Positions 1 to 7,401 are shown, numbered from the stretch's first letter. The stretch: DNA of 14,381 nucleotides from Omnitrophica bacterium RIFOXYB12_FULL_50_7 (GCA_001804345.1 MHFU01000147.1:3662-18042); one strand, 5' to 3'. Notes: a model not told the origin generated them from the letters alone. Made by a program: numbers and translations.

Positions 1-3000
1 TTCGCCACTCCATTCTCGAACAGGAGATTATGCCAGTGGTTTATCACTGGTATCGCAAGATCCTCGGCCGCGATCCGAACAAAAGCGAATATGACGACGT
101 GATTCGTTGCGCGGATTATGAGGCGGGGACTTTTGATCTTGAGGGATTGAAGAACGATCTTCTCGCCGGTCAGGAATTCGCGGACCGTACCGCGCAGGTC
201 AATGCGATCAAAGCACGGGTGGAAGCCGAGCTCGGGAGATTGTTGACTTTGTCGGAGGAAGCACGGCTTGCTTATGCCATGGAGCTTGGGATCGCGTCCT
301 CGGAATTTGTCACGCTTTCCGCGTCCGATATTCAGGCGATGAGCGAATGGCTCGATAAACAACCCCTCCATTTTGGGCAGTCCGCATTCATCGCACTTGA
401 GGCGCTGCTTGAAAATGCTGGGATCACATTATCGCGCGAAGAACTTGCCAGCCATCTTATTTTAATCGATATCCTCATCGGAACGCTTACGTCTTTGGAC
501 AAGAACGATCTTCTGATCTCGCTTTATGCCATGAAAAAAGTCGCGGCAAAATACGGGCTCGAACTTTCTCCCATGGCCATGACCTACGACGCTCTTCAAA
601 GCCTTTTCGAGTCCCAAGGTGCGAGTCCCGAGTCCCGAGTTGTCGCGCACATCAGCGGCAATCACTACATCATCATCACCAGCGTTACGGACACCAAAGT
701 CACCTATATTGATCCGGGAGCGGGTCCTGACACGGCACTCGAGACCGTGACGATCTCCAAAGAAGATTTTCTCAAGGTTTGGATTAATCCGAAAGGGACT
801 GGCTCCGTTTCGGAAGGAAACGGTGCCTGTCCCTCTTGCGGGAACGATGGTTTCGGTTATGTTCTTTCACCTCGCCCTCCGCCGCTTGCCCTGAGCGGGG
901 TTGAAGGATCCGAACTAAGTACCAAGTACCATGTACTAAATACTGCTTCTCAGATGCAAGTCCGCGGTGCGTTCTTCCCGCTCCTGATTTTTATCGTTAT
1001 GGCGATCGTCAATGCCATTATTGCTGCAGTAAGCGCCGTGGCCGCTGCTATTTCAGCGATTGTAGGAGGGTTGATCGCCGGGATCGGCAGCATTGCCAGC
1101 GGATTCGGCGCTCTTGTAAGCGGACTTTTTAGTGGGAATTTCCTTGCCGGTATTGGCGGACTCTTCCAGGGTATTGCAACGGGTCTTGGGCAGATTGCGG
1201 GCGGGGTTTTTGGCGGGATCGTCCAGCTGGGGCAAGGCTTGATCGGCGCTTTTACCGGGCTTCATGCCAGTCTGGTCGGAGGGATTTCTCAGGGACTTGG
1301 CACGGGTTTTTTCGGTTCCATTTTTGGAGGTGCTTTTCAGTCTGGTTTTTTATCAAGTTTTGTTAGCACGGCCCTTGTCGGCATCGAACTTCAGGGTGCG
1401 ATGACCCTGATGGACGGGATCGGGATCTCACCCGAGCTTCAAGGCTCTTTTATGAATGGCCTGAATGTTGTGATGGGCGTCGGCATGCTCGTGACCGGAA
1501 ATCCGCTCGGGATCGGGCTTGTCGCGGGCGGGACCGCGGGATTCCTCAGTCAATACACGGACTTGTCTCCGGAACTTGCCGGGATTATCAGCATGGGTGC
1601 CTCGGCCGTGGGTGCGTTCGCGGGCGGGTATTTTGACGGAGGTTCTCTTGCCGGCGTCGTGAGTGGTTTGAAATCCGCGCTTCCGTATCTTTCCATGGAT
1701 CTCGCCTCCGCCGGCCTCACTGCTGTCGGCAGCACTCTCGGTCTCGATCCCCGCCTGACGGGACTTTTGAATATTCCCGTGAGAGCTGCGGTCGGTGCGG
1801 GCGCGAATTATTTGGCGAAAGGCCCCGGTCATATCCAGATCGGCGTCAACGAACTGGGCGAGGCGATCTATGCCCCCGATACGCGAAGCTTTATGCAGTA
1901 CGTGAGCGACGCTGTTTTTAGTCCCAGCGCCATGGTCTCGATCGGGGCGAATATCGCATTGGATAAATTCGGTCTTCCGTCACTTGCAAGTGAACTTGTC
2001 AGCGGCTTTGTGTCCGGGCTTGGAGGAACGGAAGCAGGGAAAGCGATTTTTTCGAAGATTGATGACGGAGTCGAACGGTTTACAGGATGGATTTCTCAAG
2101 GGATCGGTTCGATCGTGGAATTCGGGCAGAAAGCATTGAGCGGCGCGGTCCACATTACTGAGGCCGGGTTCAGAAATGCTCTTGGCGCGTTCTCATCGAT
2201 TTTTAGCCGCCCGACGCAGGAATATATTTATCAGGATGTTGCCGGAATCCGGAGCGGGACCGTGACCGTAGACGGTGATATCTGGACGTGGCGGAGCGGG
2301 GACAGTCGTGTTGATTATGATGTAACGACCGGAAGAGTGGCTGAATCCTTTGGAGTGAACGGAACTGCCAGGATCGAAGGTCTCGGTCAGGATGCTTCAG
2401 GGAACGTTTATTACCAGCAGTTGACTTATGAAACGGTTCAGGGACTGTCCCCGAATGGGGACTGTCCCTCTGGTTTTTGCGGCACACTGACGCAGATGTA
2501 CGGCGCTGGCGGTTATCTACAAGAATGGAGCTATGAATACGCAGACGGGACAATTATCCGCTCGGTAGCTGATGACCCGACAGACCCATATGCCTGGGAT
2601 GCTGACGGCAATGTCCGGAACGGCACTATTGGGGTCGAAACCCTCCCCGTTATTATTAACGGCCCCCAAAATCCCGATCCTGATTCCGAACCCGATCCCG
2701 GTTTCGACACCGCCTCCAACGAATACGCCGTCTATGCCTTCCATATCCACAATGGCCAGGTCCAACCGACCGCCGAGGTTGAAGTTACTACCAGTTCCGG
2801 CGGCGGATCTTCCGAGGGAGATGTTCGCCGGGATAAGCCGTTGTTTGTTTTGACAAATGGAATCAATAATCCTAACCCGGGTCTTGACACAGTGCCGGAT
2901 TACATTCAGAATTTCAGGCAGGATCTTAATGAGGAAAGTAAAAAACAGGATCCCGCGGATGAAATTTCAATCGAAAAAGATACGATTCCAACGCCGATCT

Positions 3001-3950
3001 TTCAGGGGCTCAGGATGATTCAACCGGATCAAGGCGGGAATCAGACCATCAATGATCTCATTAACGTGATGAAAGATAGTCTGCATGTGCTCGTGGAAGC
3101 ACAACTGAGGAAACCGAATGCGCCTGCCGGCTTGAAAGTCAAAAGTGACTTGCTAAAGTTTTTTGCCAAGAAAATGGATTGGCTGAAGCGTGCGATTATC
3201 GGGGTAGGATATTCAGGCGGGTTTGTTCCGATGCTGGAAGCTTTGCGAATAGGCGGGTATAATACAAAGGGCTTGATCGGATTGGGTGCCGCGACGCTTG
3301 ATGTAGAAAAGGAAGTTTTCTCTGTCCTGGATTTGCTCGCGGAAGCCGTGGTCAAGATTGAAAACAAGGCGACGGACGGACTGGATTGGGTATTGACGCA
3401 AACTGTCGGCAGGTTACCGCTTTTTGGAAATATTTTGGCAGGCATTGGCAAAACCGTCACTGCTTTTGCGGATGAAATAGTAGATCTTGTTGCGAATGGA
3501 TTGGTGGGCAACGCGTTGGATAAAATCCAGGAAATGGTCAGCCCCTACTTAAGGGAAATACCTCTGTTGGGATCGATGGGCCTGACGGGAATGCCCGTTG
3601 AATTTGTGGTGAATGTCTGGGGTGAGGATGATATCCTGAACAAGCTCAAGATCGGCGGGTATCGGGCAGAGATCGGGGGATTTATCTCTGGCGACCAGCG
3701 GAAGCCACTATTCAACATCGAAATCAAAAACGGATTATTGCCTGATCAAAAAGCAGATCATTTTGCGTATCAACGTTATCCTTCCGCAACCGCATGGGAC
3801 AAAAAAGTGAGCGATTTTGTGGCGCAGTTGACCGTTGCAAGTCGTGGATCAGGGGATGAGATACGAGATTTTCTCGCAAGGCGTGTGGCGCTTGGATTGA
3901 TTTCTGTTGATGAACGAGGCGTCTACGTTTTGGACGGGAGCCTATTGTGA
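1..3950 (+). CDS. Giant polymorphic-toxin-like protein with inactive C39-like domain and C-terminal lipase-like tip (5' partial)
   Basis: The frame is open to the left edge (codons for RHSILEQEI precede the ATG at 30), so the true start is probably outside the window; numbering here is from that ATG. Residues 4-52 resemble a DUF4214 repeat (Y..ILGRDP...EF). Residues 112-246 resemble peptidase C39: Gln117, His212 (GNHYIII) and Asp228 (YIDPG) are present, but the cysteine position reads FIALEAL. Residues 256-308 are a linker built from DNA repeats. Residues 309-600 are Gly/Ala-rich and hydrophobic, possibly membrane-inserting. Residues 731-870 look beta-rich. A DPDSEPDPG stretch (about 883-892) and a Ser/Thr/Gly linker lead to the tip (936-1306). 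The tip has NGINN, a GYSGG nucleophile elbow (Ser1062), WGEDDIL (Asp1200/1201) and ADHFAYQ (His1244), which fits a Ser-Asp-His hydrolase, probably a lipase. Its stop overlaps the next gene by GTGA. The toxin role is inferred; the hydrolase fold is well supported. Confidence 0.8.
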   Translation, partial: RHSILEQEIMPVVYHWYRKILGRDPNKSEYDDVIRCADYEAGTFDLEGLKNDLLAGQEFADRTAQVNAIKARVEAELGRLLTLSEEARLAYAMELGIASSEFVTLSASDIQAMSEWLDKQPLHFGQSAFIALEALLENAGITLSREELASHLILIDILIGTLTSLDKNDLLISLYAMKKVAAKYGLELSPMAMTYDALQSLFESQGASPESRVVAHISGNHYIIITSVTDTKVTYIDPGAGPDTALETVTISKEDFLKVWINPKGTGSVSEGNGACPSCGNDGFGYVLSPRPPPLALSGVEGSELSTKYHVLNTASQMQVRGAFFPLLIFIVMAIVNAIIAAVSAVAAAISAIVGGLIAGIGSIASGFGALVSGLFSGNFLAGIGGLFQGIATGLGQIAGGVFGGIVQLGQGLIGAFTGLHASLVGGISQGLGTGFFGSIFGGAFQSGFLSSFVSTALVGIELQGAMTLMDGIGISPELQGSFMNGLNVVMGVGMLVTGNPLGIGLVAGGTAGFLSQYTDLSPELAGIISMGASAVGAFAGGYFDGGSLAGVVSGLKSALPYLSMDLASAGLTAVGSTLGLDPRLTGLLNIPVRAAVGAGANYLAKGPGHIQIGVNELGEAIYAPDTRSFMQYVSDAVFSPSAMVSIGANIALDKFGLPSLASELVSGFVSGLGGTEAGKAIFSKIDDGVERFTGWISQGIGSIVEFGQKALSGAVHITEAGFRNALGAFSSIFSRPTQEYIYQDVAGIRSGTVTVDGDIWTWRSGDSRVDYDVTTGRVAESFGVNGTARIEGLGQDASGNVYYQQLTYETVQGLSPNGDCPSGFCGTLTQMYGAGGYLQEWSYEYADGTIIRSVADDPTDPYAWDADGNVRNGTIGVETLPVIINGPQNPDPDSEPDPGFDTASNEYAVYAFHIHNGQVQPTAEVEVTTSSGGGSSEGDVRRDKPLFVLTNGINNPNPGLDTVPDYIQNFRQDLNEESKKQDPADEISIEKDTIPTPIFQGLRMIQPDQGGNQTINDLINVMKDSLHVLVEAQLRKPNAPAGLKVKSDLLKFFAKKMDWLKRAIIGVGYSGGFVPMLEALRIGGYNTKGLIGLGAATLDVEKEVFSVLDLLAEAVVKIENKATDGLDWVLTQTVGRLPLFGNILAGIGKTVTAFADEIVDLVANGLVGNALDKIQEMVSPYLREIPLLGSMGLTGMPVEFVVNVWGEDDILNKLKIGGYRAEIGGFISGDQRKPLFNIEIKNGLLPDQKADHFAYQRYPSATAWDKKVSDFVAQLTVASRGSGDEIRDFLARRVALGLISVDERGVYVLDGSLL
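608..642 (+). repeat. Heptamer repeat inside the giant gene
   Basis: CGAGTCC occurs at 608, 622 and 629, followed by CGAGTTG at 636. The tract is translated in frame within the C39-like domain (ESQGASPESRVV), just before His212. Confidence 0.55.
795..833. repeat. Inverted repeat inside the giant gene
   Basis: Bases 795-812 (starting GGGACTGGCTCCGTTTC) pair with 816-833 at 15 of 18 positions around a 3-base loop. The right arm includes ACGGTGCCTGTCCC, close to the ends of the second RAYT unit (TGCCTGTCCCCTAACGGTGCC), so it may be a captured REP of that family. Confidence 0.5.
915..949 (+). repeat. Degenerate heptamer repeat inside the giant gene
   Basis: Five period-7 units in a row (ACTAAGT, ACCAAGT, ACCATGT, ACTAAAT, ACTGCTT) encode part of the linker after the C39-like domain. 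Confidence 0.55.
2441..2468. repeat. Doubled GGGACTGTCCC element inside the giant gene
   Basis: The 11-base hairpin GGGAC-T-GTCCC occurs at 2441-2451 and again at 2458-2468, and the whole is nearly palindromic. It is read in frame as LSPNGDCPS. The core resembles the GGGGACAGGC part of the second RAYT unit's ends. Confidence 0.5.
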
Positions 3951-4732
3951 GGATAGTTCATTTTGCAATCTATCAGGTTCTGATTTTTACACTAGTTGCG
4001 TCAAATGCATATTGCGATTCTAGTAAATCCGGGCAAGCTTTAGAACCAGATGGGCATTTGAGGAAAATTTACGCCCAATTTGATCTGATAAGGGCCGGTA
4101 ATCAATTGATGGATCAGGGGTTGTTAGATGAGGCCATCCTGAAGTACGAAGAAGCTATGGAGCCGGAGTATCTTAATTATGAATATGACAAAGCATCCCC
4201 GCTTGGGCATATTTGCAGTGTGCTTAAATTCCAGCATAAATATGAAGAGTCTTTGAAACGATGGCAGTGGTTTATAGATTTTAATCCCAAAGGCGACGGG
4301 TGGGTGCCTCAGAAACGGGAGCTGGAGGCATTGTTGGAGGCGCAGAAAACTGGAAATACAACAAAGCTCTATGAGCATATCAAGTATTTACGAGAAAAAC
4401 ATCAAAAATGGATGCCGCCCAAAGGCTATCACACTTCTACGGCGGGCGTGTCTAGTGTGATTATTCAACTCTACGACCACATTGGCGATCAGGATGCCGG
4501 GATTGCGTTTTGTGATGAGATGATAGAGTTTTGCGCATCCGGAAAATCTTGTCGTGGCAATGATTCCAGAAAGTACGCCTATTCGATGAAAAATCCCTAT
4601 TTCCAAATCAAACAGGCTTTTGAGCAGGATAAAGCAGAAAGTTTTAAAGGCTGCCTTGACGCCAAACCTGACGATGCCTGCATGGGCCGCGCTACCAAGG
4701 CCCTTATTCAGTCCGACTATTTTCCCTGGTAA
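3947..4732 (+). CDS. Secreted TPR-like protein, candidate immunity protein (or chaperone) for the lipase tip
   Basis: This is a 261-residue protein whose GTG start overlaps the upstream stop as GTGA, so the two are probably translationally coupled. Residues 1-23 form a signal peptide (basic start, hydrophobic core, ASNAYC). The next part has a TPR-like helix pair (GNQLMDQGLLDEAILKYEEA) and further helical segments. A Cys-x8-Cys pair directly precedes the C-terminal signature GRATKALIQSDYF; paired cysteines fit an extracytoplasmic location. A diverged homologue follows the second lipase tip at 7398-8135, also with a 4-bp overlap. A toxin gene followed immediately by a matching secreted small gene is the usual toxin/immunity arrangement, and periplasmic immunity proteins are known for phospholipase effectors such as Tle/Tli pairs. 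A lipase-specific folding chaperone would give the same layout and cannot be excluded. I do not recognise a named family. Confidence 0.72.
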   Translation: MRIVHFAIYQVLIFTLVASNAYCDSSKSGQALEPDGHLRKIYAQFDLIRAGNQLMDQGLLDEAILKYEEAMEPEYLNYEYDKASPLGHICSVLKFQHKYEESLKRWQWFIDFNPKGDGWVPQKRELEALLEAQKTGNTTKLYEHIKYLREKHQKWMPPKGYHTSTAGVSSVIIQLYDHIGDQDAGIAFCDEMIEFCASGKSCRGNDSRKYAYSMKNPYFQIKQAFEQDKAESFKGCLDAKPDDACMGRATKALIQSDYFPW

Positions 4733-4855
4733 GTCTCTCCTCCTGTTAGTTTTTTGTTTATCCCGCTTGCTAAGCCCCATGAATTTCCTATAGGACATTT
4801 CGAAATATCCGATGGACTATGCATGTATAAAAAAGCTAATGTGGGAGGTCTGTCC

Positions 4856-5113
4856 ATGCCAATAGAACGAATATTTGTGCGGGCGCTTATTGTTTTGGCC
4901 GGGATATCGGTTATTCTGGTGCTTGCCTTTTGCCCGCCGAGCTATGTCGTGCCTGTCATTATGTTCCTTTTTATTTGCGTCGCAGCGGAGTTTGCTTTGC
5001 CTGTCACCCCGGCGAGTGAAACAAAGAAGTTATCGAAAGCGGTTATCAACGCGGTTATTATTCTTTTAGGGATTGGTGTAAATAACCGGACGGCGTCCGG
5101 CGGGGAGGGGTAA
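4856..5113 (+). CDS. Small membrane protein with a REP-encoded C-terminus (possibly truncated)
   Basis: I start this 86-residue protein at ATG 4856 because GGGAGG lies about 8 bases upstream; the frame is open further upstream (a TTG at 4754) but no ribosome site supports that. Residues about 8-24 and 28-48 are hydrophobic segments, and a third (AVINAVIILLGIGV) is interrupted near its end. The last ten residues (NNRTASGGEG) are translated from the REP element at 5084-5120, so a REP insertion or rearrangement has probably replaced the original 3' end. It follows the first immunity-like gene by about 120 bases. No family is recognised, and it may be a decayed gene rather than a functional one. 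Confidence 0.45.
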   Translation: MPIERIFVRALIVLAGISVILVLAFCPPSYVVPVIMFLFICVAAEFALPVTPASETKKLSKAVINAVIILLGIGVNNRTASGGEG

Positions 5114-5120
5114 GGCGTGA
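5084..5120 (+). repeat. REP element, copy 1
   Basis: It has a perfect hairpin (CCGGAC, loop GGC, GTCCGG) at 5086-5100, followed by a conserved tail (CGGGGAGGGGTAAGGCGTGA). Three other copies surround the RAYT at 5476. It forms the last codons and stop of the upstream membrane protein gene. Confidence 0.85.
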
Positions 5121-5128
5121 ATTAACAT

Positions 5129-5186
5129 AACCGGACGGCGTACCACGGTACTGCTTCGCTGTCCGGCGGGGAGAGGTAAGGCGTGA
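5129..5186 (+). repeat. REP element, copy 2, with enlarged hairpin
   Basis: It has the same outer arms (CCGGAC at 5131, GTCCGG ending 5166) and nearly the same tail as copy 1, but about 20 extra bases lie between the arms. The extra segment extends the stem (GGCG against CGCT with one mismatch) and contains its own inverted repeat, GTACC-AC-GGTAC. Confidence 0.75.
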
Positions 5187-5212
5187 ATTTGAGGAAAGGA
5201 TGGTATTTGTGA

Positions 5213-5449
5213 ATGCCACGAAAGAAAAGAGAAGAAAGTCCGACGGGGGTTTATCATTGGATCGTCCGTGGAATGAACAAGCGGAAGACCTTTCATGATA
5301 GGGAAGATGGAGGTCAGTTTTTCAATTTGGTGAAGGAATATCAAAAAGAAAATGGGATTTTGATTTATCATTATTGCCTGATGACAAACCACGTGCATAT
5401 GCTGGTGTGGGTAACCGGACGGCGTCCGGCGGGGAGGGGTAAGGGGTGA
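5213..5449 (+). pseudogene. Truncated 5' copy of REP-associated tyrosine transposase
   Basis: The first 66 codons match the start of the intact RAYT at 5476 with only scattered differences in DNA and protein. The reading frame then runs into REP copy 3 and stops, replacing the rest by VTGRRPAGRGKG. The copy breaks four codons after the HUH metal-binding motif (NHVH), so the catalytic tyrosine and the C-terminal half are absent and it cannot be an active transposase. A ribosome-binding sequence (GAGGAAAGG) remains upstream. The upstream leader and REP tail are duplicated too, giving a tandem unit of 263 bases. Confidence 0.8.
5413..5449 (+). repeat. REP element, copy 3
   Basis: The hairpin CCGGACGGCGTCCGG is at 5415-5429, with a tail that differs from copy 1 at one base (GGGGTGA instead of GGCGTGA). 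It sits between the truncated and intact RAYT copies and creates the truncated copy's stop codon. Confidence 0.85.
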
Positions 5450-5475
5450 GTTTTAGGGAAGGAAGGTGTTGATGA

Positions 5476-6063
5476 ATGCCACGCAAGAAGAGGGAAGAAA
5501 GTCCGACAGGGGTCTATCACTGGATCGTTCGTGGGATGAACAAGCGGAAGATCTTTCATCATGGGGAAGATATCGTTCAATTTTTCAGTTTGATGAAGGA
5601 GTATCAAAAAGAAAATGGAATTTTGATTTATCATTATTGCCTGATGACGAATCACGTGCATATGCTGGTATGGGCCGGAAAGATGGAGTTGTTATCTCGA
5701 TTTTCTCATTATGTGCAAAGGCGGTACGCATATTATTACTGCAAGAAATACAAATGGACCGGGAGTGTATTCCAGCGTGGTTATAAAAGTTTCGTAATTG
5801 ACCGGGATGAATATCTGCTGGAATGCGGGCGGTATATTGAACGAAACCCTGTGAGGGCAAAGATGGTGAAGGCGCCGGAAGAACATGAGGCTTCAAGCTA
5901 TCGGTATTATGCGGACGGAAAAAGTGATGATTTGTTGACGCCATCGCCTGCGTATCTTGGGTTGAGTGAAGATTCGAAGAAGCGGCAAGAACTTTACCGG
6001 AAACATGTTTGTGAAAGCCGGATTTATGAAGAAATGAAAGAGCGGGGATTGTTAGGTGATTAG
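5476..6063 (+). CDS. REP-associated tyrosine transposase (RAYT, Y1 transposase family)
   Basis: This 195-residue protein has the organisation of Transposase_17/TnpA-REP proteins. It starts MPRKKREESPTGVYHWIVRG, has the HUH metal-binding motif at His60-Val61-His62 within MTNHVHMLVW, and has the catalytic tyrosine at Tyr120 in RYIERNPVRA. Such enzymes nick single-stranded DNA at REP hairpins. The surrounding REP copies (three direct copies on the left, one inverted copy just after the stop) are the expected substrates and delimit a BIME-like unit. The length is normal and no frameshift is visible, so it may be active. AGGGAAGGAAGG upstream is a likely ribosome site. The unit separates the two lipase-tip/immunity cassettes. 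It is clearly a different lineage from the RAYT at 8391. Confidence 0.92.
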   Translation: MPRKKREESPTGVYHWIVRGMNKRKIFHHGEDIVQFFSLMKEYQKENGILIYHYCLMTNHVHMLVWAGKMELLSRFSHYVQRRYAYYYCKKYKWTGSVFQRGYKSFVIDRDEYLLECGRYIERNPVRAKMVKAPEEHEASSYRYYADGKSDDLLTPSPAYLGLSEDSKKRQELYRKHVCESRIYEEMKERGLLGD

Positions 6064-6098
6064 ACATCTAACCCCTCCCTTTCGGACGGCGTCCGGTT
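6063..6098 (-). repeat. REP element, copy 4 (inverted)
   Basis: The hairpin CGGACGGCGTCCG lies at 6083-6095 and the tail (CTAACCCCTCCC on the + strand) shows that the element is inverted relative to copies 1-3. It begins at the RAYT stop codon and ends where homology of the orphan lipase cassette begins (about 6100). Confidence 0.8.
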
Positions 6099-6135
6099 AT
6101 CCAATACGCCTCCGCAAACATACATCCCTTACAGC

Positions 6136-7401
6136 TTGCTCTTCAGGATCGTAAACAGTCAGGTCCAGCAAGGAAAAGCCGAAGTCACTACAACCAGTTC
6201 CGGAAGCGGGTCATCAGAAACAACGGATCCTGATAAGTTGCTTTATCTGCTAGCGAATGGCATCAATAATAGTGATCGGTTAATTTGGGAAGATACCGGA
6301 TTGAAACCTGAATATTTTGTTAATTTGCGTCAAGACTTGGAATGGTTCAGCTCCAATCAAATCACAAACGACGATATTGCGATCACATCAATCTTTCCGA
6401 ATATTCCGGTGCCGCAGCCGTTAGCTTTTCTCCAGAAGCATTTGAATCGATTTAAAGATATTCTTATTTTGAGGGCCGAGGCCGATGTGCCGTGGATGCA
6501 TTTGGGTGTTGTTGGTGATATCATGAGTGAAATGTTAAGTCATCGCGGAGCCGAAAGACCTGTCTTGGGTTTCGGATATTCGGGAGGATTTGCTCCGATG
6601 CTGGAGGCGATGAATGCTATGGGTGTTCATACCCAGATGATCGTGGGAGTGGGGGCGGCAACGATTAATCCTGTGGAGATCGAGGATACTCTTCACATGC
6701 TGGTCAATTCGATCGCTGCTTTGGAGAACGAACGATTTTTGGACCAAAATTTCGGTGATTTTGTCTCGAAGGTCAAGGCGGTTATTAGCACTGTTTACGA
6801 TAACACCGTGGGAAGAATACCCATACTTGGCAACTTGTTCAAAGCGATCGTAAACGGGTTGTTTGGCACCGTTCAAAAAACAATTGATTGGGTAGTCGAA
6901 GCGGCTAATGCGCTGGTTGATATGGTCGGGAAAACACTGGAAGCGACAAGGATCCAGTGGCTCCTCAGAAATCAATCCATTTTTGGCCTGTCGAGCGTTG
7001 ATGACGCCCAAGGGGTGCTGAACATCTTTGGCGATCGAGATATATTAGTCGATCTTGGAGTGGCTGGGAAAATGTCGAGTATTGCGGGATTTACGGGGAA
7101 CAAAGTATTGGATATTGAGATCAAATCTTACACGGACCCGGCGACCGGCAAAACGGCGAATGCGGACCATTACATCTACATGCATGACACCCGGGATTAT
7201 TCCAAGATCGATGATCCTGTCGAGCAAGCGCTTCAACAAGACTTTGACGACCGTGTCGCGAATTTTGTGGTGCAGTTACTGGTTGCAGGAGTAACAATGG
7301 ATGGCGCAAAGACATTCTTAAACGATCCCGCCAGTGCGAATTTTGTTAAGCAAAATTCCGACGGAACGTACGAATTTTGGCCTTTTGGAACACAGCCATG
7401 A
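6136..7401 (+). CDS. Orphan lipase-like toxin tip (second cassette, probably not translated on its own)
   Basis: This encodes a diverged copy of only the linker and C-terminal hydrolase of the giant protein at 1-3950. Shared landmarks in the same order are the linker QVQ...TTSSG.GSSE, L.NGINN, RQDL, GYSGGF.PMLEA (Ser149), G.GAAT, a [VI][WF]G..DIL motif (FGDRDIL here, Asp300/302), IEIK, ADHYIY (His345) and an NFVVQL-like motif. The catalytic triad is intact. The TTG at 6136 is the only formal start; no ribosome site precedes it, and homology continues upstream of it to about 6100, stopping at REP copy 4. This is what a displaced toxin tip looks like, as with orphan CdiA-CT or Rhs tips. The next gene overlaps as ATGA. 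It could alternatively be the remnant of a second full-length protein. Confidence 0.75.
   Translation: MLFRIVNSQVQQGKAEVTTTSSGSGSSETTDPDKLLYLLANGINNSDRLIWEDTGLKPEYFVNLRQDLEWFSSNQITNDDIAITSIFPNIPVPQPLAFLQKHLNRFKDILILRAEADVPWMHLGVVGDIMSEMLSHRGAERPVLGFGYSGGFAPMLEAMNAMGVHTQMIVGVGAATINPVEIEDTLHMLVNSIAALENERFLDQNFGDFVSKVKAVISTVYDNTVGRIPILGNLFKAIVNGLFGTVQKTIDWVVEAANALVDMVGKTLEATRIQWLLRNQSIFGLSSVDDAQGVLNIFGDRDILVDLGVAGKMSSIAGFTGNKVLDIEIKSYTDPATGKTANADHYIYMHDTRDYSKIDDPVEQALQQDFDDRVANFVVQLLVAGVTMDGAKTFLNDPASANFVKQNSDGTYEFWPFGTQP

Noticed and set aside
30..32. ATG at 30 as the start of the giant protein
   Set aside because: The frame is open to the left edge with plausible coding sequence and there is no ribosome site before this ATG, so the gene is treated as 5' partial.
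1428..1832. Antisense frame of 134 codons inside the giant gene
   Set aside because: It lies opposite a Gly/Ala-rich coding region where stop codons are rare on the other strand; no ribosome site or recognisable protein.
2572..2853. Forward frame of 93 codons overlapping the giant gene
   Set aside because: It is a shifted reading of the Asp/Pro linker, low in complexity (Pro/Ser/Thr), inside a better supported gene.
4388..4798. Antisense frame of 136 codons over the first immunity-like gene
   Set aside because: The opposite strand encodes a signal peptide protein with a homologue in this window; the antisense frame shows no family features.
5084..5449. REP copies as a CRISPR array
   Set aside because: The spacing is irregular, one gap contains part of a transposase gene, the copies vary in length and one further copy is inverted; no cas genes.
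5585..6067. Antisense frame of 160 codons over the first RAYT
   Set aside because: A shadow of a well-recognised transposase gene.
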